A DNA stretch of 64,000 nucleotides from Rhododendron vialii (lineage: Eukaryota > Streptophyta > Magnoliopsida > Ericales > Ericaceae). Position numbers and translations under genes: made by a program. The first letter of the stretch is position 1. Each line of letters starts with the position of its first letter. The notes below the pieces were generated by a model. It was not told the DNA's origin and searched no databases. It saw only the letters and a list, made by a program, of their open reading frames with translations. Positions 46,625 through 57,111 of the stretch are shown here, one piece after another. The DNA is taken from assembly GCF_030253575.1 (NCBI RefSeq), contig NC_080563.1, forward strand, positions 38,733,501 to 38,797,500. The letters run 5' to 3'.

Positions 46625-46785
46625 AAAATGCTGCCAAGCACTTCGACAATCGACGGTTCGGATCTTAACTGAACAATGGATGCTTTAGATTTGTATGCTT
46701 GCAGATTAGATCCGAGTCATCCGTGCCGAGATGAACAGCCGGATCTGCCAATCTGGACTCGCTCGTCGGCAACATCCCCGGGTCC
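46625..46785. mobile_element. MITE with CTGCC/GGCAG-type termini, copy 2
   Basis: It begins AAAATGCTGCCAAGCACTTC, shares CCGTGCCGAGATGAACAGC with 39189-39376 and ends near GTCGGCAACATCCCCGG. Confidence 0.55.
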
Positions 46786-47486
46786 CTTTCTCATACACTC
46801 CTTTCAGTGCGTGTATTGTATCGAAAGGGAACCCAATGATTTCACATTTCTCATGAACAAAAAATGTTTATGGAGGCGGCAATGGTTTTCATACTTTCAC
46901 ACATTGGACAAGTATATTTCATATGCAATCGATCAGATTAGTGATCTCGTCGTTAGCTGCAGTAGGTTGTTGCTTTGTAATGCAATTTTTTAAATTTAAA
47001 CGAAGTTTTTGCATTCAAGAAGATAATCCGGTTATGGAGAATTCCCTCTGTGGGCCAATGATAGTTCTCCCCCACTTTGAGTCTCTGACCTATCAATAGG
47101 CTGTGAACAAGCTAACCCAACTGGACAGCAGAAAATGCAAAGCTTGACTCTTTTGACTCGTCCGGATGACAATAAATTCAATTGGTCGCAAAACACTGCC
47201 AAAACTTTCACACTTAAAGCACTGCGTAAGGAAAAAGATTACTCACTCAGGGCGTCCCGTCTTCTTTTGCGGTAAGGGGAGGGAAATCGGGCTGGAGTAA
47301 TGGCTACGAACAAAGGTTCGGCTAGAGTACCAGTTTTCTTACTAGCATAATACCTATTGGTATCGATAAGATATCATGTACAATTCAAGTTTACGGTTAT
47401 TAGTGTTATTTTCCCATATCCAATAATTTAGTATAGCATAAACATTTATTACAAAGCAAAATAAATTTAAAAGTTGTTCACTGGTG
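46786..47486. other. Spacer, no gene seen
   Basis: AT-rich sequence with no coding exon, RNA gene or clear repeat end recognised. Confidence 0.35.
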
Positions 47487-48861
47487 ATTAGGGATGGCAA
47501 ATTGAATCCAAACCCATTAATCAACCCAAATCCAGCCAGTAGAAAATAGACCCAACCTAGCCCATTTATTAATTGGGTTAGAATGGGTCTAACCCATCTA
47601 ATGAATCTTAATTTGATCAACTTAAATGACCTAATAAATCATGAATATGACCCAACTAAAAGAACCCTTCTCAGTCGATCATAAGTCTGTAGCCGCTTGA
47701 TCGCATACTTTGGTCTTGCCCATTTTTCTAAGTTAAGACAATTGGCATTGTCTTTAGGGCTTCTTTACTCTGTAAGTGTCAAAACCAAAGTGAATGATCC
47801 ATTTTCCGAGTCCACTCTACCAGGAAAAATCTCACGTACCAATTTTTTATTTATTTATTTTTATAATTGGATGTTCGGGCTAACTTTCGTGCACCTCGAC
47901 TAATCCAAATCCTGAAGTTAACAAATAGGCAAACAACTCTCCGGTGGCTCCAAAGATTTGAAATGTTTGGCTGGATTCAGACGTGCGATCTCATTGAGAA
48001 AAAACACATATTAGATTTCTCATGTTCACTTGACCAAACCCAGTGGCGACTCCGAGAATTCCGAAGCATGGGGTTAATATACATAAACGTTAATACTTTT
48101 GCCAATTGTAAAACCGAAAAAAATATAACATAATAAGGGCAATTAAAAACCTACTTCCAACAAAAATTACATTTAAAGCTCGACAAGCGTTTCAACTAGT
48201 ACACAACGGATATCAAAATGCATATACTAATGGCCTTTCTTTTCAATTCTCAACAAAAAAAACCTACATAAACTTCTACAACTTCTACTATTGCATTCGA
48301 TGCGATTTCATATTTTGGAATCATTGCATGATTCTAAGTCGATAGCGTCATATACTTCCTTTTCAATATATGCGTCGACCAAGCGATTATTCAGTCATTG
48401 GTCTCACATTCGACCACACAACCTGCTCTTCTCATATTTCACTCAAGTTTTATACATTTAAACTAACAGAATATCCAAAGTGAATGAGAGGGAAAACAAG
48501 AAAAATATGTACCAAAAAAAGGAGGATAATATTATATGTTACAGTATCATGTTAAAAAGAGAGAGAGGATAATATGGTAATTTTAGTGTGCATGGGTATT
48601 TTAGTCATTTAGATAATTTGATGTATATGGGTAATATGGCCATTTCAGTGTACATAAATATTTTATTCATTTTAAAATTTAAATATATATGTAATTGGGT
48701 TAATGGGCGGGTCGGATTTAATTTTAAATAAATGGGTCGGGTTGAATATGGGTAATTGAGCTCATAACTAATGGGTTTTAAATGGGTCAATGACTCATTA
48801 AAAACCCAATCCACCTACAACTTATCCAATTTTGTCCAAACTCACCCGTTTACCACCCCTA
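47487..48861. mobile_element. TIR element with GGGTYAA-rich arms and a nested SINE
   Basis: The left end AGGGATGGCAAATTG and right end CCCGTTTACCACCCCT are diverged inverted repeats. Both sub-terminal arms are built of short AACCCATT/AATGGGTT phrases facing each other. The centre contains a minus-strand SINE at about 47860-48050. No target duplication was resolved. I read it as a MULE-like MITE enlarged by the insertion. Confidence 0.5.
47860..48050 (-). mobile_element. SINE (minus strand), same family as 11671-11845
   Basis: The reverse complement carries the family tail GGATTAGTCGAGGTGCACGA, followed by an A/T-rich end. It sits within the larger TIR element. Confidence 0.6.
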
Positions 48862-49779
48862 TTATAGTGACCGGTATTGACAGTACCATCCAGTATTTGA
48901 GGCGAGTCTGAACAAAATTGGAGTAGGTCAACCATTACCTACTCCATTGACAAATGATAATGGGGGGTGATGGTGGGCCACTGCCAAAGGATAGCCGGTT
49001 GATCTGCACATGAGCGAAACCCATACGGCGGATCTGAGACCCAATTCACAACCTGCGAAATGGGATCTACCACGGGCTTCATGATTGGATCGGGACTGGT
49101 CTTATATTAGGCGTAAAACAGAAGGACAAAGGGAAACGCTTGTCTTTTTTTCCATGCACACTCAGATAAGGCGCATGCCATTATAGTATAAGTTGTATAA
49201 CTACCGTTAGTTCCCATCGGATCTCTAACCGTATAGCTTTTGTCCCCAAACAACACGAGGACCTTTCGCGTATTCGTGAATGGCTGGGCGGTGGAGTATA
49301 TTGGGATAAACCACGGGGGTGTAAAAGGAATCTTGCCCGAGGAACAGTTGCATTACCCAGAAACTAAATTAGGTAGATTTTCCTGCAGGCGAATGGGGGT
49401 CTTACAAGTCCTTCACAATTCCAAACAAAATGAGAAATTTCGGCAAAAACATATAAAGGAGATTGGGTGGCATTGTCCCACTTAATTGTTAAAGCTGATA
49501 ATAGTATGGCCAACAATGTAAGTTGCATAACGGAGCTTATCTCAATTCTACCATTCTACATAACGGAGCAATCTACGTAAAGGATTTTGGTTCAGAGAAG
49601 AAACACTGTATTTGATTCAACATGGAAGCATGAACTTCTATCTCGGAAAATCACGAATACAGAAAAGAAAAGAAAAAATGCTACCTGACCTTCGGGTATC
49701 AATAATTAGGGAATCAAGTCCAACTTGAGAACACCATGACACCTTGAGAGAAAAGCTCCTGGGGCCCAGCCTCATTCTT
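48862..49779. other. Spacer downstream of MPDU1, no gene seen
   Basis: No coding exon recognised. The part nearest 49779 is probably the 3' UTR of the minus-strand MPDU1 homologue. Confidence 0.35.
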
Positions 49780-52700
49780 CTAATCTTTTTTCTTTTCTTT
49801 CTTCCCTTGTGATGGTTTCTGGTACATGATTATCTGGCTCAAGATGGTACCATTCAACACAATACCAATGACAGAGCCCAGAACCACTTCGAAACATCAA
49901 GGACCCAACAAATGGATAATTGGAAGCAAAAGCAAGCAATAAATTATAAAGCCTGGATAGAGACATGGAAAATGGCAAGAAAACACATGAATGAAGCCAC
50001 ATAGAGTAACACATGAATGAAGCCACATAGAGTAGGTCAGGGCTGGTTGCCGCCTTGCCGGTGTAATACAAGAAGTTCAATATAAAAAGCCTAACCCAAC
50101 ACTCTATTTGGTTCTCTGATTTCTCAAAGAAAGAAAACGAATGGAAATGAATCAGAGAATCTTAATTCCGTGCTCTTGAATGGTTGAGGTGGCAAACCAT
50201 CCTTTTGTTTGATAATCATAAGAAAGTGAATCGACAAGTACTTTCATTTCACATTTGTTCATTTCCCTAAACAAATTCAATCCAAACATACTCGTTAACT
50301 TTTCTGTTGCAAAGATGCGATAAATATCGAAAGGGGCATTGTTAGGTGAAGGGGTAAAAAAGCTCCAGCATTTTCATGTTAGAACAGGATCAACATTTCT
50401 GAACAAAAAAAGGATAAAAATAATGGACAACAAGAAGAACTTCAGCAAAAGAAAAGCATAGATAGCTAAGTTTATTGTCCATGAAACTCTATGGCCTTGT
50501 TTGGGTTGGTCTTGGCTGCTTGGCATCCAGGTTTCTGCCGATTCTGCCGGAATTGGGATATCCAGAGTCCAAACTTGTTTAGTTGACGGTTTGAAAACAT
50601 GCTGGAGCATTTCAGGAGCTCATTGAAAAAGAAAACCTACTTCTAGACAATACAAAAGATGTTTCATTCGGAAAGTGTTTTGTCTAATCCAAGGATAGGT
50701 TATGAAAAGCATGAGTTTTTTGTTTAGAACATATTTTTTTAAAAGTGTTTTCCAAAACTAATTTCAATAAATTGCAGCCTAGTAAGACCTTAAACCTGAG
50801 ATCTGCAAATGATATATGTTTTTAAAAATTAGCATTGTGCAATGAAGGGCCTTAAAGAAATAAGTAAAATGGTAAGAACCACCTTCGTGACCTAGAAAAA
50901 ATGTATGATAAGAATGATGTGCCTCTGCTTGCCAAAACAAGTGGTCTGGTTCCAGTACTCCATATACACTATACAATATCAATATGGTAATTCTCTTTTA
51001 TTTGTACCAAACAAGTATGATGATAGTTCTCATCATCCAGTTAGAACTGCTAGAGACATGATCAACCAAAAATAAGTAATGGTCATAAGCAAGAGGCAAG
51101 GATACCACTTGTTGGAGCTTTTTCCTGGAGACTGGTGAAAACTCGCACTGCAGAAAACATGCAAGTCAGTTCAGTACATTTCCCTCAACATAATAACTGT
51201 GCTATGCTGGTGTCAAAAAGTGTACTCACCCAGTGAACCTGCAGAGTTCATTAAACAGGTTAAAAAGCTGAGTTCCCCGGTGCTTTTATTCTGCGCAAAG
51301 AACAGCCACATGGACGTCGCCAATTAATGCATGAAAACTTTGAAGCAATACCACAAATTAATCTTTAAGGGTTGATATAAAAATAGTAAAGAGATATACC
51401 TAATTCTAAACTGAGAAAATGAAACTGAACATTTCCACCGTTTTTGAGGTGATAAAGGTAACATAAAAACAAAATAGACTACAGATTATGGATCATGGTG
51501 ACAGATGTTTATACAGTGGCACTTTGGAAGATCAACAAGTAGGGTGTGGATCAGTGGATGTGTGTAATGGTCATTCGGAGGGTGTTTGTTTTCTTTGAGT
51601 GTGCCCTCTGCCCCTCCCGGATGCATGTTCGCAAGTGGCCAACTTATGTCCAGCCCCGCAGATCTGTGTCTTAGGGGAGGGTGGGGTTGCTGATTAATGG
51701 GAGGACCGGAAAAGAACCAAAGAAGTCAACTTACACTATAGTTCTGCCAAATTTGTGGGACCCTAGCGCAGAAAAAAATTGCATGTTGAGATGCCTGCAA
51801 TGTATCCACAACAGAATGGTGTTAGACATGCATAAAATTCTGGTTTATGGCAGAAATAAATTGCTTGAAAGTTCAAATGTGATTGTATTACACTATTATA
51901 GAATAAGACACAAAACTAAGGAGAACAAGATGTTAAAGGAAACGAGTGACAATGGGCCTATTTGTTGGAGCTCACTTAAAGCTGAAAGTAGATACAATGT
52001 AAGCAGAAGCCAAAAGTATCACTTCCCCTGCTTCTGGGTAAAATCAATTCTTTTGAGCTATTTTCGGCACATAAGCTATAGGAGGGCTACGCGAAGGCTC
52101 AGACTTCCTTATTTGCTTAAATGATAAGCAGCTCTTAGAAGCTGAATTGCACTTTGGTAATTAAATACAGTGACTCACATATAGAGCTTCAAAGAGAATG
52201 GGATCAATTTGACCAGCCAAGATGGTGGGTGCCACACCACAATATCTGCAATACCATTACTGAGGGGAAGACATGACATTTCTTATTCCGGCATAGAGAG
52301 AACTTCCTTGTAAGATATGGTAGTTATAACTTATTACTACATAGTCAATTTCAAAACAATGCCAAAGAGCAATCATCTCCGTAAAGAAAGTAGGATACAG
52401 CAATGCCTTCATCCACGTCTTGGTTCCCAGAGGCTGAGAATAATAGTAGATAATTGCAAGTAAAATTATAGCTGCAACAGAGAAGGCAAAAGATGAGAGA
52501 CTTAGATCAGATCATTTGATATTATCATGTCAAGATTAGTATTTCTGCATCACAAAAGAGAAAAACAGGAGTTCGATGGCAATACTTTATTTCTGAAAGC
52601 TAGTTGGACAAAAAACAAGCTCCTTTGTTTCGCTAAGCACACATATTGGAAATGAGAGTTGTATTTGTAATGGGCCAGTACTGATTTTTTTCTTAAACCA

Positions 52701-55483
52701 AATCATTTCTGATATCCGAAACAATCACTTATTGTGAAGTTGAATGCGAACTATTATATAGTCTCCAATGTAATCCCTGCTAAAATGGATCAATAATTGA
52801 AAACAAAGAGCTGGAAGCAAAATGAACTAAATGGGAGGCTTCGCCGACATACCAGTGCATATCACATCAACATTGAACATTAGAACAGGAAAGAATATAA
52901 GCACAATGTTAGAAAGAAAGAAAAAAAAACCTTGAATCAAAAGAAATGCCAACTCCCCGTAAGCTGAGAATGGGAGCCCTTTATGAAGACAATAAGCCAA
53001 AGCAATGGTGTAGCCAACTAATTCAAGCTCAAAGGCCATAACACTAAGCCCTCTGACACTTTGGTGCTTCAAAATCTTTAATATCTGCAAATGAATGAGA
53101 GAAGCATCAAATGAGAGATACAATAGAACACGCAACCAAGAGATTCAAAAGAAAACCTCTCATGTTCTAGGTGCAAGAAGCAAATTCCTTGAGACAAAGG
53201 CTACTAGCAAAGACATTATTAGATTGTTAACCACCAACTTATCTAAAAGATTAAGCTATTAGAGAGAGGGCAACTTTATTATTTATACCTTCAACACGCC
53301 CCCTCACGTGTAGCCAGGCTCTCCTCCATAAGCGGGCTAAACGCGTGTAAATATTTTGACATTAGGTAGGCCATAAAGTTCGAACACATGATCTACTAAT
53401 ACCAAGTTAAAGCATCCAACTCAAAACCAATTGACAATAGGTAGAGTAGCCTCTAGAATATATTAACCAAGCTTGGATGGCTTAGACAAGGGATGTGGTA
53501 TAAAGTCTAACACTCCCCCTCACGTGCAGCCCTAATGCACATGGATGTACGAATTTAGGAGATTAGGAGATTTGACTCGAGCAACGAAGACTCGACCACG
53601 TGAAGTGAGACCACCCAATACCTAACTTTGATACCGTGTTAGATTTCTTGGAGGGTTCCAACCTGAAACCAATTGGCAATGATGGCAGAGGCCGCCTAGG
53701 CTCACATACTAGTTTTCGAGCTCGAGGTGATGATTAATCGATATGAGACAAATTCCAACACTCCCTGCACGTACGACCCCTGACTTGCACGTCGAGAGGT
53801 CAACAAAGGATCCGGAACATATGGATCACAATGTAACAAAGTGCAACTATGGCACAAACAAAGGGAAAAAGCCTCCGAAAACCTAACTCTGATACCAGAT
53901 TAGATTGTTAACCGCCAACTCATCTAAAAGCTCAAGCTATTAGAGAGAGGGAAACTTTATATTTTATACCTTCAGCAAACATAATCTAGTAATTACATTG
54001 AGGCTCTTCGTACAAATATGGCCACTATTCACAACATGAAGGAGGACTACGATGCTTATTGCTTAAGACATTAAGGCTCTCTCTAGCTCTCCCTTGTTGG
54101 ATGTGGTCTACACTCTACAGTAGTTCTACCATCTCTCCAAATGCTAGATAATTGCCACTGCATAATGATAGGTCAGATAACTGGAGGCAGATGTACTCTA
54201 TCGGTGATTCGGTATAACTATCAAAGGTGCTGAAACTTCGGAAACGAACCACATATCCATATGCTTGGGTACTGAAACTTGTATCTTAGAAAGCTCCTCA
54301 TGTATCAAAATTTCATGATCTCTGACTCCCATATTTTCTACACCATATTTGTTCATGGTTAGCATAGTGGAAGCTTGTTACAATATGTTGAGGTTCCTTG
54401 CCCGCCTTAAAAGATGAATAAGCTGTGATATAATCCACAAAGGAGAGGATATACAGAATGCAAATTGTATGATTTTATGGCATCAAATAGTCAAAATCCC
54501 CTACAATGGAGAGGATATACAGAAACCTTACAGCAATATTTACAACAAATTTTCTGAGAGAGAAGATGCAATTGAGAACGCAACAACCAATAAGATTACC
54601 ACACATAAGTTTCAGTGCAAAAGGGTGACTCAAACCCAAAATCAAATAACATTCACTATTTCTTGAACTATTGAACCACAAAACAAGGAAAACTCAAAGA
54701 AGAGAACAGAAACAATTAATTAAGAATCCCAAGCGTTGACCCGTGCTCTAACACAAAACATAAAAACGGAAAATTCTACAATACACACTCATAAAAAGTT
54801 CTTCCTTTACCCCCCACTCACAATGATTCATGCCTACATCTCAATCCTTCAAAACTAACACCACAGAAGACCATAACAAATCCGCCACAAAACCTCATGG
54901 CATCTGTCACCACAAAGTTATATCTGAAACCCAAAACCTTCATAACCTAACCGCAACCTATGGTAACCAACTGGGGCTAGCTCACTAGGAGGTTCAAATC
55001 TCTCCACCTGCGTGTGGGTGTTCTTCCCTTATAGGGGCTTTTCCTTTCTTTATTTGTTTTCTTGTATTGATTGAGTTGTTGGAGCTTGGTTATCTCATTG
55101 CACACTCACAATTGATAAAGTATCCCGGGTTTGCATGATGTAAATGATCTCTCCAATCGATTGGCAAAAAAAACCCAGCAACCTATGGTGATAATTTCGT
55201 TATCCTACACCCTTCATACCAATAAACTAACAACAAAATCCCATGCTTTTCAAACACAATACCGCCTGCGTGTTGCACCATAAAAGATGGGAATTTTATC
55301 TACGGCGGTGGGTTTTGGGTGAGGATTAGGCATTACCTGAGGGAGTTTGACGGTGGTGGAAGCGGCGACGATGCAGTAGCCAAGGAGCTTCGAAATCAGT
55401 GGAAGTAAACAGTCTTTTTCTGGGAATTGTCCGTCGCTGAGAGATCCAAACGCACAGCTGAAATCCATCCCTAGAAACTTCAT
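49780..55483 (-). CDS. MPDU1: MPDU1 homologue (mannose-P-dolichol utilization defect 1 family, PQ-loop protein)
   Basis: Eight exons join without a phase error: 55483-55337, 53084-52931, 52471-52399, 52245-52179, 51794-51735, 51290-51230, 51147-51106 and 49886-49780 (stop TAG). They encode 236 aa, against about 239 in the Arabidopsis homologue as I recall it. Two PQ-loop motifs are visible: [10 protein letters not shown] (end of exon 1) and [13 protein letters not shown] (exon 5). The rest is hydrophobic membrane segments ([35 protein letters not shown]), and the C-terminus is lysine-rich (QGKKEKKKD), which fits an ER membrane protein. In mammals MPDU1 is needed to use dolichol-phosphate mannose and glucose in glycan and GPI synthesis; the plant role is inferred. 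An in-frame ATG four codons upstream (55495) is possible; 55483 matches the family start ([15 protein letters not shown]). Confidence 0.93.
49887..51105 (-). other. Last intron of the MPDU1 homologue
   Basis: This 1.2-kb intron has donor GTATCC and acceptor TTTCGAAG. A direct repeat of ACACATGAATGAAGCCACATAGAGTA occurs near 49984 and 50008. Otherwise it is plain AT-rich intron. Confidence 0.7.
53214..53990 (-). mobile_element. TRIM (terminal-repeat retrotransposon in miniature) in MPDU1 intron 1
   Basis: Direct repeats of about 90 bp lie at about 53217-53306 and 53898-53986, sharing TTAGATTGTTAACC.CCAACT and CTATTAGAGAGAGGG. Next to the right-hand repeat, CTCTGATACCA (about 53886-53896) is the reverse complement of TGGTATCAGAG, the initiator-tRNA-Met primer-binding site, so the element is on the minus strand. 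The 0.77-kb length and lack of coding fit a TRIM. Inside, TTTGATACCGTGTTAGATT near 53628 suggests an older related insertion. ACTCCCCCTCACGTGCAGCC-type phrases are common in this class. Confidence 0.75.
54965..55170 (+). mobile_element. SINE in MPDU1 intron 1
   Basis: The segment runs from about CCAACTGGGGCTAGCTC, with a B-box-like AGGTTCAAATCTCTCCACC, to an A-rich end after CGATTGGCA. It is related to the SINE-like copies at 6343 and 7488 (shared TTCAAATCTCTCCACCTGCG). It is antisense to the gene. Confidence 0.65.
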
Positions 55484-55718
55484 CTCAACACCCATTTAAG
55501 GTCGATACAAAAGCTGAGAGATACAAATTAGTAATGAATTATACAAAAGGACATGGGGGAGCGGAGAGGATGGAAGACTTTCCCAGATCAGAGAGAGGGA
55601 TAAACTAACGAGAACAGAAGAAGAAACTACATTAGTAGTTCTTGAACTTTATTCTTTGCTTCCATTTGGTCCCCATCGGTTAGTTGTTGGGACGGTGTTA
55701 ACCTTCGATTGTGGGGTG

Positions 55719-56026
55719 AGGGTGATAAACGAGCCAAACTACTGGCTCAAATTTGAGCTCATATTCGTTGGTTAAAATCGCGTTCAATATTGGTTCAGTT
55801 AAATTTAAAAATCAAGCCCGAATATTTTTTTTATTGAATCTCACCCGACAGAATTCAAACAAGTCATTACTTGACTCGTTTGGCATATATGTATTAAAAT
55901 TTAAATTTTTCGAGATCGGCTTGATTGGAGCTCATTTTAGATCACAATAGCAAGCTAAGCTCGTCGAGTTTTCAAATCAAGTTCAAATATGCTAATGTTT
56001 AACTCGTTTGGTTGGTTTATCATCCC
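55719..56026. mobile_element. MITE between MPDU1 and RER1
   Basis: The left end AGGGTGATAAACGAGCCAAA and right end GGTTGGTTTATCATCCCT are inverted repeats. The body has GAGCTCA / TGGAGCTC-type phrases, as in the AAACGAGCC element family (6522, 63182). It lies in the shared upstream region of two divergent genes. Confidence 0.7.
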
Positions 56027-56515
56027 TCGAAAAATACACACGTGCCGATCATGTGGGATTTTTTGTTGGGCAAAAATTGGTAACAAAGATACAAAGAGTT
56101 GTTGAGCTGTTTTCTAATGCCATTTGGATCTTGCTAACCACAATCATATCCACGTTGGTTAATACTATATTGCCAAGAACTTTAGGATTTCAACATTTTT
56201 CACATATTAACTCAGAGGAAGTTATTAATTTCTCCTGAAGCACAGACATAATGTTTTAAGGGTCTTATCCATCATATATTGATGTCAGACTCTAGCACTA
56301 AGTCACAAAATCAGCGCACGGGTGTCGGTGTGAGAGCGTGAGCATAAAAGCTTCTTTCAAAAACATCACAACCCATTACAATTCGTGAGTGTGAGAATTA
56401 AAAGCGGGTACCAAGGGCATTTTGAAAGATTATGTAACTAATCTCCTATGCCGATTGTGTTTAAAAGGATCCTATGGGCTGTAACTGGGTTTCCCCTTGA
56501 AACAAAAGAAGCCCA

Positions 56516-56565
56516 GTCCTCCATATTGGGCCTAATAGACCCCCAGAGAAGCAGCCCATTGGCCT
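56516..56565 (+). promoter_or_regulatory. Site II-type (TGGGCY) motifs upstream of RER1
   Basis: AGCCCAG, TTGGGCCTAATAG and AGCCCATTGG lie about 140-185 bases before the RER1 ATG. TGGGCC/T motifs are TCP-binding sites common in promoters of growth-linked housekeeping genes. The function here is inference. Confidence 0.45.
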
Positions 56566-56637
56566 TTCCAACTAACAACCGCCGTTCCAAAACCAGCCTC
56601 TCTCACAATACAACCAAAAAAAAAAAACCAGAGGCCT

Positions 56638-56640
<3 letters not shown>

Positions 56641-56671
<31 letters not shown>
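56641..56671 (+). repeat. (GA)n microsatellite in the RER1 5' leader
   Basis: The (AG)15 run ends about 28 bases before the RER1 ATG, matching the GA repeat in the CYCD3 leader. Confidence 0.9.
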
Positions 56672-56675
<4 letters not shown>

Positions 56676-56698
56676 AAGAAAAAAACAAAACCGTAAAA

Positions 56699-57069
56699 AT
56701 GAATCTCGGCGGCGGAGCTGGTGGTGGTTCCGGCACCGTCTTATCCCCGTCCTCCGCCGTAAACCAATGGACCCACGCCCTGTCCCGTCGCTACCAGCAC
56801 CTCCTCGACAAATCGACCCCGCATGTCCTCCGCCGTTGGATCGGCTTCTCGCTGATCGCGTTCGTCTACGCCGTGCGCGTGTACCTCGTCCAGGGGTACT
56901 ACATCATCACCTACGGCCTTGGCATCTACATCCTCCAGCTCTTCATCCTGTTTCTCTCTCCTCAGGTCGATCCCGAGATCCAGGACGGGCCCACGCTCCC
57001 CACCCGCGGATCCGACGAGTTCCGCCCCTTCGTCCGCCGCCTCCCAGAGTTCAAGTTCTGGTGCGTGTC

Positions 57070-57111
<42 letters not shown>

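Noticed and set aside
51681..52124. 147-codon plus-strand frame
   Set aside because: It lies antisense over MPDU1 exon 5 and adjacent introns; the minus-strand exon fits the gene exactly.
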